A DNA stretch of 64,000 nucleotides from assembly GCA_963931925.1 (NCBI GenBank), contig OZ007582.1, forward strand, positions 31,218,230 to 31,282,229, written 5' to 3'. Origin of the DNA: Onchidella celtica. Its lineage: Eukaryota; Mollusca; Gastropoda; Systellommatophora; Onchidiidae. The position numbers were made by a program, and so were the translations under genes. Under the pieces are notes generated by a model. That model made no database searches and was not told the origin of the DNA. It saw only the letters and a list, made by a program, of their open reading frames with translations. Positions 36,545-48,307 of this stretch are shown piece by piece. The first letter of the stretch is position 1; each line of letters starts with the position of its first letter.

Positions 36545-38165
36545 AGTTCTGTATGGAGAAAAATCTCAGCGTGTGTGAGATTCCAAAAATACATCCCATG
36601 GCTTTTATCATGTGCAAGGCGGCGGTATTTGACTGAACCTGGACAGGCTCAGTGGTAAACAGATCATAATTGAACACAAACTGGGAAAATTGCCATCTTC
36701 ATTGCCACCTTCCCTAGGTAGTTGTATACCTACACATTTGGGACATACTAATAAAAACTAATGGAAGTTGCTAGTTTCAAAATTGGGATCTTGTGTTTTA
36801 TAATTTTGGAAGACAAAGCAATGAAAAGACGTGAAGATTAACTGCGTGGACAAATACAAAACAAAGAGACATTATATAACTATTGTCATGCCCGAGCGTC
36901 TGCTTTTAACAGGGTGAACTACTAAAGTTTTTCGTGTGACAGTAAAATGATACATATCACTCTTTTTTTAATTTGTCGTATTGATTTTCTCAATTTTTTT
37001 TTTATATGTCAATTCTTGCCATATGTCAGGATTAATTAACAGGTGTCATAATAATTTGAGTAACAGGTGACAGAATCAAAAATTATGTTTTGAGAAAACT
37101 GATAAATTACTTACAATTATCTTTTACATACAAAACTACACATACACTCATTCACACTCACGGACACAGAAACAAGCATGCCATATCCCCGTGATTGTCC
37201 TGTAATTTTTAAAATCAATGATCATTTACAGAGCTGTAGATAATGAAATCCTTACTGGAGTGGGGAACTTCGAACTTACCTGATATCATCACAAAAAAAA
37301 AAAAGAGAACAAACCCATAAATTATTGAATTGCTTGCATCTGCCCCGTTCGCGAATTTGTAGATTCCGTCGGTCATGTCCTCTATTGCTAGGACCTTTTG
37401 ATTTTTGCCATGTTGAACTGCAACTGGTTTTTGGAGATTCACACCCCACATTATCAGAGACAGTTGATAGAACGAAGAATGACACCCAATCAATATATCT
37501 ACATGTATAACATATTATAAAGCACTCTTGTCAGCTTGCACCACAAGCGCGTTTTGAATGGCTGACTTTGGTGAGGAAGACGAGTCGTTATCAATGGGGG
37601 TTATCTGATATTAAATGGCGTGACACTTGTGCATACACCTTTATTGGGTGATTAAAGGTGTTCTGTTTCCATTATTAAAGCCCTGACACATAAGCTCGCA
37701 TTTCTTCCCCCTTTCCCGACGATGTCACCAACACTTTCCCCATTGTTAATTTGAGCGAACGGAGTTCTAAATTATTTTCTTTGTTGACATAATTATCTCA
37801 TTCTGAATCTCACAGCTATGTTTTGGGGGAACTGTGACGTAGCGTGGGGAGGGCAGGGCCACAGTGGCGGTTGCCCCTGGGCGCAAAGTTTGAAAAGAAA
37901 AAAATAAAGTAGTAATAAGAAATAATAAAATATCGCCCCCCCCCCCTTTCCTCCCCACACACACACAGAAAATCTCCCAAAGTTGGAATAGTGTACGGTT
38001 TTTCAACACGACGGGGCAAATAAATATTGCCACGTAACATGTTACAGTATTTTTTCAGTAGCAATTACAGCCATACTATCCCCAGGTAATTCTTATCAGT
38101 GAATAACATAATGCCTATTAATAGCATTATCAGGTATTATCAGTAATATATATATGCCTTTTAGG
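36545..38165 (+). other. Intergenic, upstream of the GPCR
   Basis: Presumably contains the GPCR promoter and 5' UTR. AT-rich, with a short poly-C run at 37937 and no recognisable gene. Confidence 0.4.
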
Positions 38166-38169
38166 TCAG

Positions 38170-39097
38170 GTCAGAAAAATCTGCTACTGGTAACATGTAA
38201 TCCAGTACAACCTGTTTCATGAACTGGTACGCTAGCATGGTATCAGTGGGCGTGCACCTGTCGGTGCAAACGGCCAGGGCGGAGGAGGTTTCATCTAACC
38301 CAACGGCCACATGCTAGGGCACAATGTGACCCTCAGTACTTGAGTCCTTCATATTGGCCCCCGGTAGCGGTGTGGTCATAGGCTTGTTTGCCTAAATCAC
38401 AGACGAAGAATTGAGCAAACTTCCCGGACGCAGCTTCGAAGCTGGCGGCAGCAGGCCAGTGGTTGATTGATGGGGCAGATGGCAATATACCGTCACTCTG
38501 GCCTGGATATCGTGACACAGAGCATCCACCAGTATTGGTGTTCTTTGGTTTGGGTCTTTCACCCTAGTCAGTTGGGACTGCGAGGCTGTGGAGTAGCCTA
38601 CAGGCAGCCGGTCAGGCAATATGACTGTCCCTCTGGCATCCTCCTGCACCTGGATACATTTCCAGTCGTCTTGACCCTGTCTTGCCACTTGGATAAGTTG
38701 TGTCCAGGCGAGAGAGTGAGTCTGATGTTTGCGCAGCTCTTTCTCACTAAAAACAAATTCTTTGCGCCAGTCTTAACACTCACCTCGTCTTCTTTCATCT
38801 TTGTCTCGTCTTCTTTCCTCTCAAAATTCCAACGGCGATGGGCGAGTGCGGTGGCAGCAGGTTTGGATAGACTGGAAGCTGTTAGCACAGACCTACACGT
38901 TGGTGGCTGTGGGCTATGGTCGCTTCATCGTCGATTGAAGTGGAGGCGTGGGGAGGCAGCACCCACAGTAGCTGAGCAGCCTTATTTAAGGATAGCACTG
39001 CTCACCTCAACTGAGGAAGGGGCTAGAAAAGGTGCCCTAAAGAAAGCCCACTTCACATCACCCTGACTGGTATACCGCGACCAGTGGGGATCCCTTT
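38170..39097 (+). other. Probable 5' untranslated region of the plus-strand LINE
   Basis: GC-richer than the flanks and directly upstream of the LINE frame. A 199-codon frame (38467-39066) has no recognisable domain. The 5' boundary is not established; it may start near 38200. Confidence 0.4.
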
Positions 39098-42000
39098 TTG
39101 CGGTCGAAACAAAAAGAAATTCAGCTTACTCAGCTAGGAGCCTGGAATATACGCACACTACAGGACAACTCAAACAACCCGGAAAGACGCACTGCACTTA
39201 TTGCCATTGAGCTCAGCAGGTACAACCTGGACATAGTGGCACTCAGTGAGACCAGACTCCCTGATAGTGGCCAACTCAAAGAGCTCAGTGGTGGATACAC
39301 CTTCTTCTGGAAAGGCAAGGGTGCAGTCGAACCGAGACAGCATGGTGTTGGGTTTGCAATTAAAAATGACCTTGTCAGAAACTTGCAGTCCATGCCAATT
39401 GAAATAAATGACAGGCTAATGACACTCAGGATCCCAGTTGGGAAAAGCCAGTCAGCCACCCTCATTAGCGCATATGCGCCCACCATGACAAACCCAGATG
39501 AAGCCAAAGACAAGTTCTATTCTGATCTAGAATCTGTCATATGCTCTGTCCCGGCAGCTGATAAGCTGATTCTCTTGGGGGACTTCAATGCTGGGGTTGG
39601 CGCCGAAATCTCAGCGTGGCCAAATGTTTTGGGCCCTCATGGAGTTGGTTCATGCAATAACAATGGGTTGCGCTTACTTACTTTGTGCGCTGAATTTGGC
39701 CTGTTCATTACCAACACAAATTTTAGTCTCCCCGTGAGAAACAGAACGTCATGGATGCATCCCCGCTCAAAGCATTGGCATCTCATAGACTATGTCATTG
39801 TGAGGAAGACTGACAGAAAGGATGTCCTTGTAACAAAGGCGATGTGTGGTGCCGAGTGTGGAACTGACCACAGACTCATTGTTTGCAAGCTCAGACTAAC
39901 ATTGAGGCGCAATAGACGCCCTCAAGGGAAAGCGCCACCTAAACGCCTAAATGTTTCAAAACTCTGCTCAGCTGAGAAACAGAGCGAGCTCTCATCAGAA
40001 CTCTCCTCAAAATTGGATTGCGTGACTTTTGACCCTGAGAACATTGAACAGAGCTGGACTGACCTAAATACGACTGTACACTCTTGCGCCAGCAGCACAG
40101 TCGGTTTTCCTGTCCGCAAGCACCAGGACTGGTTCAATGATAATGATAATGAAATCAAAGTGCTCATCAAAGAAAAAAATAGTCTCATCCAAGCTCACTG
40201 CAGTGACCCCTCTTCCACAGCAAAAGCTGATGCACTGCGTGCATGTAAGGGTGTACTCCAGAAGAAGCTGAGGAAAATGAAAAATGACTGGCTTGAAGAG
40301 CGAGTAAGAGAAACTCAGAAATATGCCGACACAAACAACACTAGAAAGTTCTTTGAGAGCCTCCGAGCTGTGTTTGGACCATCCCGATCTGGCACTACGC
40401 CACTTCTTGCGTCAGATGGTTCAACACGCATTGTTGAATTGAATGCCATAATTCAGCGTTGGGTAGAACATTTCGGAGGTGTGCTAAATCGGCCATCAAA
40501 TATAAATACTGAGTCCATTGACCGCCTCCCTCAGACTCCTATTAATGCAGCTCTTGCCAAGCCATTCACAGCAAATGAGACCCGAACTGCCACAAATCAG
40601 ATGTCCTTTAATGGATTCAATTCCTGCTGAGGTGTATGCCTTCGGTGGAGAAAAGCTTATTGAAAGGTTGACCGAGTTGTTCAATCATATGTTGAAAGCA
40701 GGGAAGCTGCCACAGGACTTCAAAGATGCTTCAATCATCCATCTGTACAAAAACAAAGGGGACAGCCAAGTCTGTGACAACCATCGGGGAATCTCTCTAC
40801 TTTCAATTGCTGGCAAAATATTGGCAAGAATGCTTCTGAATCGCCTTCTTGATCACCTCTCGTCAATGACTTGCTTCCCGAGAGCCAATGTGGCTTTCGT
40901 AAAGGGAGGGGAACGGCGGATATGATTTTTGCTGCCAGACAGATTCAGGAAAAATGCATGGAACAAAATAAAGCGCTGTATATCACATTTGTTGACCTCA
41001 CAAAAGCATTTGACACAGTGTGTCGTGAAGGCTTCTGGAAAATCTTGGCGAAGTTTGGGTGTCCACCGGAATTCATCACAATAGTGCGCCAGTTTCATGA
41101 TGGCATGCAAGCTGCAGTCAAAAGCAACGGCAGTGTTTCAGAGCCCTTTGCTGTCACAAATGGGGTAAAACAGGCTTGTGTCATAGCCCCAACTCTGTTC
41201 AGCATCATGTTCTCTGCAATGCTACAAGAAGCCTTTAGCTCTCCTCATCAAGGGGTAAGCATCAAGTACCGAACTGATGGCAGTCTATTCAACCTCAGGA
41301 GACTTCAGGCAAAAACCAAAACCAAAAGTAATCAAGTCTGTGACCTACTATTTGCTGATGATTGTGCACTTCTGGCACACGATGAGGATAGCATGCAAAA
41401 CTGTGTTGATAAGTTCTCTAGTGCCTGTGACAACTTTGGCCTCACAATAAGCACAAAGAAGACGGAAGTGCTCCATCAGTCTACTCCAGACGACAAGTAT
41501 CCTGTGACCCCAAATATCAAAGTCCATGACAGTCTTCTGAAGGTGTCGGAGAACTTCACCTATCTTGGCAGTACACTGTCTTCCGCGGCTCGTGTTGATA
41601 CTGAAATTCTCTCAAGAATCAGCAAAGCCAGCTCTGCATTTGGCAGGCTTCGAAAGAGAGTATGGGATGTTGCCGGCATTCGCACAGACACTAAGCTGAA
41701 AGCGTACAATGCTGTGGTCCTTCCCACCCTACTCTATGGGGCTGAAACCTGGACAGTGTACCAATCGCATGCCAGAAAGCTAAATCACTTTCATCTGGCC
41801 TGCCTTAGAAAGATCCTAAGGATCAAATGGCAGGATAAAATTCCAGACACTGAGGTCCTCAATCGTGCCAAGGAATTGAGCATCTTCTGCCACCTGAAAA
41901 AAATTCAGCTACGTTGGGCAGGACATGTTGTCAGAATGTCCGACTCCAGACTCCCTAAGCAAATCTTCTTCTCTGAGCTCTCCAATGGAACGAGGAATGT

Positions 42001-42295
42001 TGGGGCCCCAAAGAGACGTTACAAAGACACTCTCAAGCAATCACTGAAGGCCTTTGCCATTGATGTGAGTGAGTGGGAAAAGCTCTCGCTTGGTCGTGCA
42101 AATTGGAGGGCGGCCCTTACCAGAGGCAGCAAAGCATGGGAAGCTGACAGAGTCCAGCAGGCTATCAAAAAAAGAGAACGGCGCAAGAAAAGGCCCAGTG
42201 GTACTGAACCAACGGAGCACTCTTGTCATTTATGCGGAAGGGTCTGCAGGGCAAAAATAGGACTTATCAGTCACATGAGAAGCCATAAGTCATGA
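39098..42295 (+). pseudogene. LINE (APE-type non-LTR retrotransposon) ORF2, two frameshifts
   Basis: Same type as the minus-strand LINE but a distinct family. Segment 1 (39098-40630) has the APE endonuclease: GAWNIRT, SETRLPDSG, YAPTM, GDFNAG, TDHRLI. Segment 2 (about 40605-40870, a different frame) has LYKNKGD and NHRGISLLS of the RT. Segment 3 (40871-42295) has SQCGFRKGRG, VDLTKAFD, GVKQACVIAP, FADD and a C-terminal CCHH-type finger (CHLCGRVC...HMRSH). Breaks lie at about 40605, where several codons also seem to be missing between the two frames, and about 40868. No ATG is seen before GAWNIRT; the frame opens from a TTG. Inactive as shown. Confidence 0.9.
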
Positions 42296-42299
42296 AAGA

Positions 42300-43085
42300 A
42301 CAGTCTTTCCATTCTGTCCTCTGTGTCCTCTAGTTCTCTTTATTGTCCATGTGTTGAAATTCTCAACAATTTCTGTTCTTTATTCCTCTGGTGTTGTTAA
42401 GGTCATCATCATACCTGATGGACGAACTATTATTAATAGCATTATTATTTACTATCAGTGCCTATTAATAATTGTCAGATGCCGGTACTGTAATGTTTCA
42501 TATAACTTGCATTTAGAAAGAATGATGATTAAAAATTTCATAATTTCATGTCACCGAGCTGCAACTGGCGCCTAGATAGTCTCCCTACTCGTTTTCTAAC
42601 CCCGACCTATCAGTGATATTATGTATAATATCGACAGTTGCGTTGCGTAAATTTAAAATCCACCTCACGCCTAAAGTAATCCTTAAAATGATTATATGTA
42701 TGAAGATTTTCTTCTCGGAATGACATAATTCTTTCACCTCAACAAATATTTGCAGAAACTGGTATTACACGTTGTATTTATGAAACATGCTGTGGCGACA
42801 ATTAAATTAAGATCTGTTGAAATTTCGAAACATCGTAATGTTTCCGCCAGTTTCCTGTTCCAACACAGAGTTAAAACCTGTGATGCTATTGCGCGTGTGT
42901 GAGTGTGCCGCTAGGAGTTCGATTGTTTCATGAATTTTATTGTTCTGGCCTGTCCACTGGTTGGTTTTCGTTTTTGCTCTTTTTTTTTAAAAATTATTAT
43001 TATTGCTGGGATAATTATGATGTTAACACTGTAGTCCTTCTTTGTTCCTAGTTCTTCCGTTTCAATTATGTAATGTGAGGTAGCC
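42300..43085 (+). other. LINE 3' end and AT-rich intergenic DNA
   Basis: Just after the LINE stop comes a T-rich 3' UTR including GGTCATCATCATACCTGATG (about 42402). No gene follows before the LTR at 43091. Confidence 0.45.
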
Positions 43086-43090
43086 CGGGA

Positions 43091-44504
43091 TGTCAGGGTT
43101 TAAGTAATATAAATGCCGTGCTGGGTCACGACTTGTAAGGAGTTGATTTTTCACGGTCTCGTTGATTATAACCAGCGTAATTTTGTCCTTGAACTGTTCT
43201 CGTGAACAGTTTGTTTTTGAAACACTTTTTCGTAGAGATGGAAAGAAAGTGGGGCGAGATAGAATAAATGGATAAGTTAGGAGTGACAGTGCAATTCTCG
43301 ACCCCGTGATTTTGATGAACACTTAGAAGGGAAGAGAAGGGGTGAATAAGGATAGATAGTTTAAGACGCTTAGTCGCGTTCAGAAATTCGTACATAAAAT
43401 GTAGAAAGCACGAGGGTTTAAAGATTTCAGTAATTGTTTTGACATTTTAATTTGACCTTGTCTGTTTTTAGTACAAGGCCGTGACCAACTCCCACGTAGA
43501 ATATATTAATACTGCGAGATGAGCTCGCATGGATGCACCAATCAAATCTAGGGATTTGGACGGTAATTTGCAGGTGGCTGCACAGTATAAAAGCGTAGCC
43601 ATACCTATGTCCATTACTCCATACAGAAAATTCCAATCTGTGCAGGCGTCGGCACGATTCTGCCTGAAGAATCATAAGACTGTTGATTCATGTCTAGTCC
43701 ACTATAGACATTGAGATGAAGCCATATGCTTGAATGAGATATGCCCACTGCTATTGTCTACTGTTCCCTGGTTTTTCTAATACCAGGGACCAAGTGTAAG
43801 TGTTTGTCCTTTGATGATTCAGCAATGAACGAGGAACTGAACATAATTTATCCAGTAGGACAGGATTGCCGCATATGCTAGGAGTGCTACCCAAGAATGC
43901 AAGACAAAGATTTATATTGACTTGCCACTAGTATGAATGTTTGGCATACACATCTGTGAATTGGGATTGATTTGTCTGGATGAGGCTGGGGATTGCCAGC
44001 CCATCCTAGAGTAGATCCAATAGACTTAACTACGTCAGTTTATATTGACGAGCTTGATCCATTATAAGCGGTAGGCACAAATAGCTGAGAGGACATCGTC
44101 GCCAGAGACATTAGTATATTGCTTGATAGATAGTAGGCAGACTATATCTGAGAGATATATAACTAGTACTTAAATTGTTAGTGAGTCAGAATGATCATAA
44201 CCTTATAGGAATCTAGAGAAGACTTCTAGTGACATATTATTGAATTTTCATTTGACGCTGCTGATGTTGTCTTTTAGTATGTAATAGATCTAGACAAAAT
44301 TGTTAGGAAATTTAATGTAATTAAATTTGTGGGCCTGCAGGTCTGTTTATGAAACTTATTCAGATTGTTCTTAGTGTGTGGCATGGTACGAAAGAGTAAA
44401 TAGTAAATACCTCTCGATTTAAAATGCAGTCATAATTCCATCATTGAGAAGACCCTCTTCATAACAGCTAGAGGGCACTACCACCCAGTACCAGAACTGT
44501 AACA
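43091..44504 (+). repeat. 5' LTR (1414 bp)
   Basis: TG...CA ends. TATAAAAG at 43586-43593 is the likely promoter TATA. Compared with the 3' LTR it differs at about 43743 (C/T), 44255 (C/T) and 44391 (G/A). Confidence 0.95.
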
Positions 44505-44505
44505 C

Positions 44506-44523
44506 TGGAGAGGGACCCCCTAA
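44506..44523 (+). promoter_or_regulatory. Candidate primer binding site
   Basis: TGGAGAGGGACCCCC starts one base after the 5' LTR. TGG complements the CCA end of a tRNA, as expected of a primer site, but I cannot match the rest to a particular tRNA. Confidence 0.4.
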
Positions 44524-45324
44524 AGAACTTAAAGAACGCCATGCCATTTAGATAAATTATTCTTAAAACCTATTGACAGACTTACCCTTAGATCCATCTA
44601 TTGCATTTTATTCCATTATTTCATATTGTACTGTTATAACATTGGGATTTCAGGTCCTTTTTACTTTAGGTTATAGTTAATTTGTATTAATATGACATTT
44701 TCTTTCAATTTCATATAACGAGCTGATCATCCCATTGACCCGACGACACCGGCGAGGGACACCATTCACCTTAGATATCTACCTCTAACAGAAACACGAC
44801 ACTTTTTTTTGGACTTGGAACGAGCTATGGATTGAGGACATCACCATCTGAATTCCTCAAAAAAAAGTTAAGTGAACCATCTGATTGTCAGTTTTGAGGA
44901 GGGCGAGGTGCTTTCCGCTCTCAGTATTTACAGGCTTTTTTTCCTTTACTATATGTTTAGTTTAAGAGCGGGAGGTTGGTTGGGATCATAGTATAGCATT
45001 TCTTCTTTGCCATTACGAAGGATATTGGAGTGCCTTGGTGGCTATTGATAACTCGGGGGGATTTGCTTCACTGTGAATAGTTCTATTAGGGATCCATTAT
45101 TCGTATAGATTGTGACGTTTCTCTTGCTTCCTCACATTTCTTTAGGAAGATGTCTCTCCTGTCTTTTTCTTAAACTTTCTGTAATATAAGTTAGGACTTG
45201 TAGGGTCTGTTATCGTTCGTCTTTCTTGTGAGTCTAGCGTCTTGTTTAGTGTATTTTTTTTTCCTTCCTTATAAACTTTAAACTAGTATATTGACATTTC
45301 TATGTTTACAATATATGCCTGAGG

Positions 45325-45870
45325 TGTTTCACGTGCTAAAACCACGTTGAATTGTAATCTGGTATTGATATGTGAGAGAGAGAGATAATAAATTTTTGGT
45401 CACGTGCTAATTTCACGTCGAATATAGAGAGAATAATTTTGCAGTGGTAACAGAGGACACTGCGTGTTCGCGTTTTGAGAGTTTTTGCAGTGGTAACAGA
45501 GGACACTGCGTGTGCGCGTTTTGAGAAGAGAGAGATATTCCAAATTTGTCGCGTTGAGAGAGAGATATATTTTCGATTCGTCGCGTTGAGAGAGCGATAC
45601 ATTTTTGACAGTGATAACAGAGGACACTGGTTCGTCGCGTTGAGAGAGACATAAATTTTGAGAGTGATCACTCAAGACACTGATTTGTCGCATTGAAGGC
45701 GATACATATATATTTTATTGCAGTGGAATAGACGGCACTGCCTTACTAGTATTCATATTCAGAGAGAGAGAGATAAAAATTTTTGCAGTGCAAGTGACAC
45801 TGCCTGCAATTTACAGAGAGAGATAGAACGTTCTTTTCGCGAAGCAGTGGTAACATAGGACACTGGATTA
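45325..45870 (+). repeat. Hairpin-module array in the element's leader
   Basis: At least six CAGTG...CACTG inverted pairs: 45441-45463, 45487-45509, 45609-45629, 45720-45741, 45785-45803 and 45844-45866, mostly 5-6 bp stems with 7-12 nt loops; a self-complementary GAGTGATCACTC is at 45662-45673. Between them recur CGCGTTGAGAGAGA-like spacers. CACGTGCTAA occurs twice at the start (45329, 45401). Located between 5' LTR and gag, where packaging or translation signals normally lie. Confidence 0.75.
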
Positions 45871-46021
45871 ATGTTGAGAGAGAGTAACTGTTAGAGATAA
45901 TATAATTGATACCGCGGTATACCGTAACAGTAGGTAAATACTTACTAATTGTGCACACACTAGCGTGCCAGTGTTTTGATTCTATACGAATCAATACGAG
46001 TAACAGATTTTAATACACATT

Positions 46022-47033
46022 ATGGCCGATTTTCTCAAATACATTGAATCTGCCAAGGCCCTGGGTATACCAGAAGAAGAACGCGCCTCGTGGTGCGAAC
46101 GACAAATACAGCAGGACCGAGACCGGGAGGATCGGTTAGCAGAAAGAGAGAGAGAAAAGGAACAAAGAGAAAGAGAAAAAGAGGCTGTGGAGAGGAAAAA
46201 AAGGGAGCATGAACTCGCATTAAAGAAATTAGAGCTGGAGTCCTTTGTGACCCCCACTTCGTCATTTCTTACACCGCGGGATTTTCCGCATCGGAGTGAT
46301 TTATCCCCGCGTCAAGGATACCACAGACATTCTTTTTACGAGCCTCGCCCGTATTATCGTGGCAACTATCCAAGCCATCAACATAACCGGCTTCAGAGAC
46401 CGCCCCGGCGAGTGTATTTTAGTAATAATAATGATTATGATAGACCGCAAGGTCGGCCTTATCGTGGACACGACTCACACCGTATTATGTGCTTCAGGTG
46501 TAATCAGTTCGGCCACATACAAAGATTTTGTACCGTTAAAATGGGAGCGGCAAAGGCCTGCTCTGTACAATCTACACCCTATACAGATGTTGGTTATACT
46601 AATAAATCTTCATCGCAATCAAAAGCTATTCCAGTCATGTCGGCCCTACATGAACTGGGTGAATTAACATTTTACCAGGGCCGCGTGAACGCGATTCGCG
46701 CTTCCGTTCTACGTGACTCCGGATGCACGACTATCGGCGTTCGACAGTCACTAGTCCGTCCAACACAATTTTTTGGATAGGGATGTAACTTGTATTACTT
46801 TTGGCGGATCTGTAGAGCGATTCCGTCTTGCAGAAGTTTATATTGATACACCTTTTCTCACAGGTATTGTTACCGCATGTGTACTGCCTAATCCGGTGGC
46901 TGATTTAATCATAGGGAATGTACCTCAAGTAATAAAGTTTCCTATCGGTAACTTGGAAATTTGGTCTGAGGATGAGAGTGTTGCTTGTGCGACAACACGC
47001 CTACAATCGAGTCGACGAGCAGACAGTGCATTG
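46022..47033 (+). pseudogene. gag-protease part of the LTR retrotransposon, frameshifted
   Basis: Starts MADFLKYIESAKALGI. Residues about 27-75 are a highly charged Glu/Arg coiled coil, then an Arg/Tyr-rich basic stretch and a CCHC zinc knuckle (C157, C160, H165, C170; CX2CX4HX4C), then a retropepsin domain with active-site DSG (232-234). The frame shifts inside the protease at six T (46769-46774) and continues to the nested LTR with a DLIIGN motif near the protease C-terminus. No capsid-like domain is visible between the coil and the knuckle, where a few hundred residues are usual. Gag forms the particle and the protease cuts the polyprotein. Confidence 0.8.
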
Positions 47034-48305
47034 TGTCAGGGTTAGAATTTGAATTGCCGTGCTGGGTCACGGGTTTGTTTATTTCATGTCATCATTGATT
47101 TTAGCCAGTGCAAACGTCCTTGAACTATTCCCGTGGACAGTTTGTTTTTGAAACGCTTTTTCGTAGAGATGGAAAGAAAGTGGGGCAAGATAGAACGAAT
47201 GGATAAATTAACAGTGACGGTGCAGTTTTCAACCCCGTGGTTTGGGTGTACTTTAACAGGGAAAGACGGGGCGAATAAGGAGTGAATAAATTCGTACATA
47301 AAACGTATAGGGTGTAGAGACTTTGCGAAAGCTTTTGACATCCTAAGTTTGACTTTGGCTGTTACTATTAATAGACTGCGAGCTGAGCTCGAAGTGGATG
47401 CACCAATCAAAATTGAGCAGTTCGCTGGGATTTGCAGAAGATAAGCGGAGACATCTTTATGCTAGTTCACTTCCATGTAGATCCTTCCATCTGCGAGGGC
47501 GGTCGGCTAAGGTTCAGCCAGAGAGAACCATAAGACTGTTAAATGCATGTCTATGTCCTGGATAGACAATGAAATAATCCACAGCTATTTTCTCCAGTTC
47601 CCTGAAATCGTTTCAGGGAACCAATCGTAAGTGTCTTCACAATGATTCGAGATGATGTGAATCTGACCCTAATTTTCCAGTAGAAGTGCTACCAAAGGAA
47701 TGCAAGACCATAATATTTTACTTGCAATTAAGATCTAGAATGAGTGACTGGTATACACATTTGTAAATTGTAATTGATGTGTCTGGATGAGGCTGGGGAT
47801 TGCCAGCCCATCCTAGAGCAGATCTAGATCTATCTTAACTACGTCAGTGTGTCTTGACGGTTTGATCCTTTATAAGTAATTAACTGAGTTAACATTGTCG
47901 TCTGAGACATAAGAATATTATTTGTGAGATAGTAGGCAGACTATATTTCTGAAGATAAATAATTACTAAGTAAACTGTGAATGAGTCAGAATGATATGGA
48001 TTTTCTAATCTTTAAGATCCTAGAGGAGACTTCTAGTTATGTATTATACTAGTTTCATTTGATGCTGCTGATGTTGTCTTTTTGATATGTAAGATAGACG
48101 AAATTGTTAGGAATTTTAAGTAATAAATTTGTGGCCCTACAAGGTCCTTGATATAACGTACTCGAAATTGTTATTAGTGTATGTGGCATGGTATGGCAGA
48201 GTAATTAGTAAAACCTCTCGATATTTATTAAAAATGCAGTCGAACACGTAAATTTATAATTAACCATCCTCGTAAAACACGAGCACAGTAATCCCCATCG
48301 TAACA
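47034..48305 (+). mobile_element. Nested solo LTR of a related subfamily, CATTG duplication
   Basis: 1272 bp, begins TGTCAGG, ends GTAACA, flanked by CATTG at 47029-47033 and 48306-48310. It aligns along its length with the 1414-bp LTR (GCCGTGCTGGGTCACG, TTTTTCGTAGAGATGGAAAG, GGCTGGGGATTGCCAGCCCA) but is clearly diverged and lacks the TATAAAAG region. It separates protease from integrase; the reading frames on the two sides are in register, so the insertion is a later event. Confidence 0.92.
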
Positions 48306-48307
48306 CA

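Noticed and set aside
38598-38888. 96-residue minus-strand frame upstream of the plus-strand LINE
   Set aside because: No domain, antisense to a region best read as LINE 5' UTR.
46769-46774. Programmed frameshift between gag and pol
   Set aside because: The shift lies inside the protease after its active site and needs a one-base gain at a T run; a mutation or sequencing error fits better.
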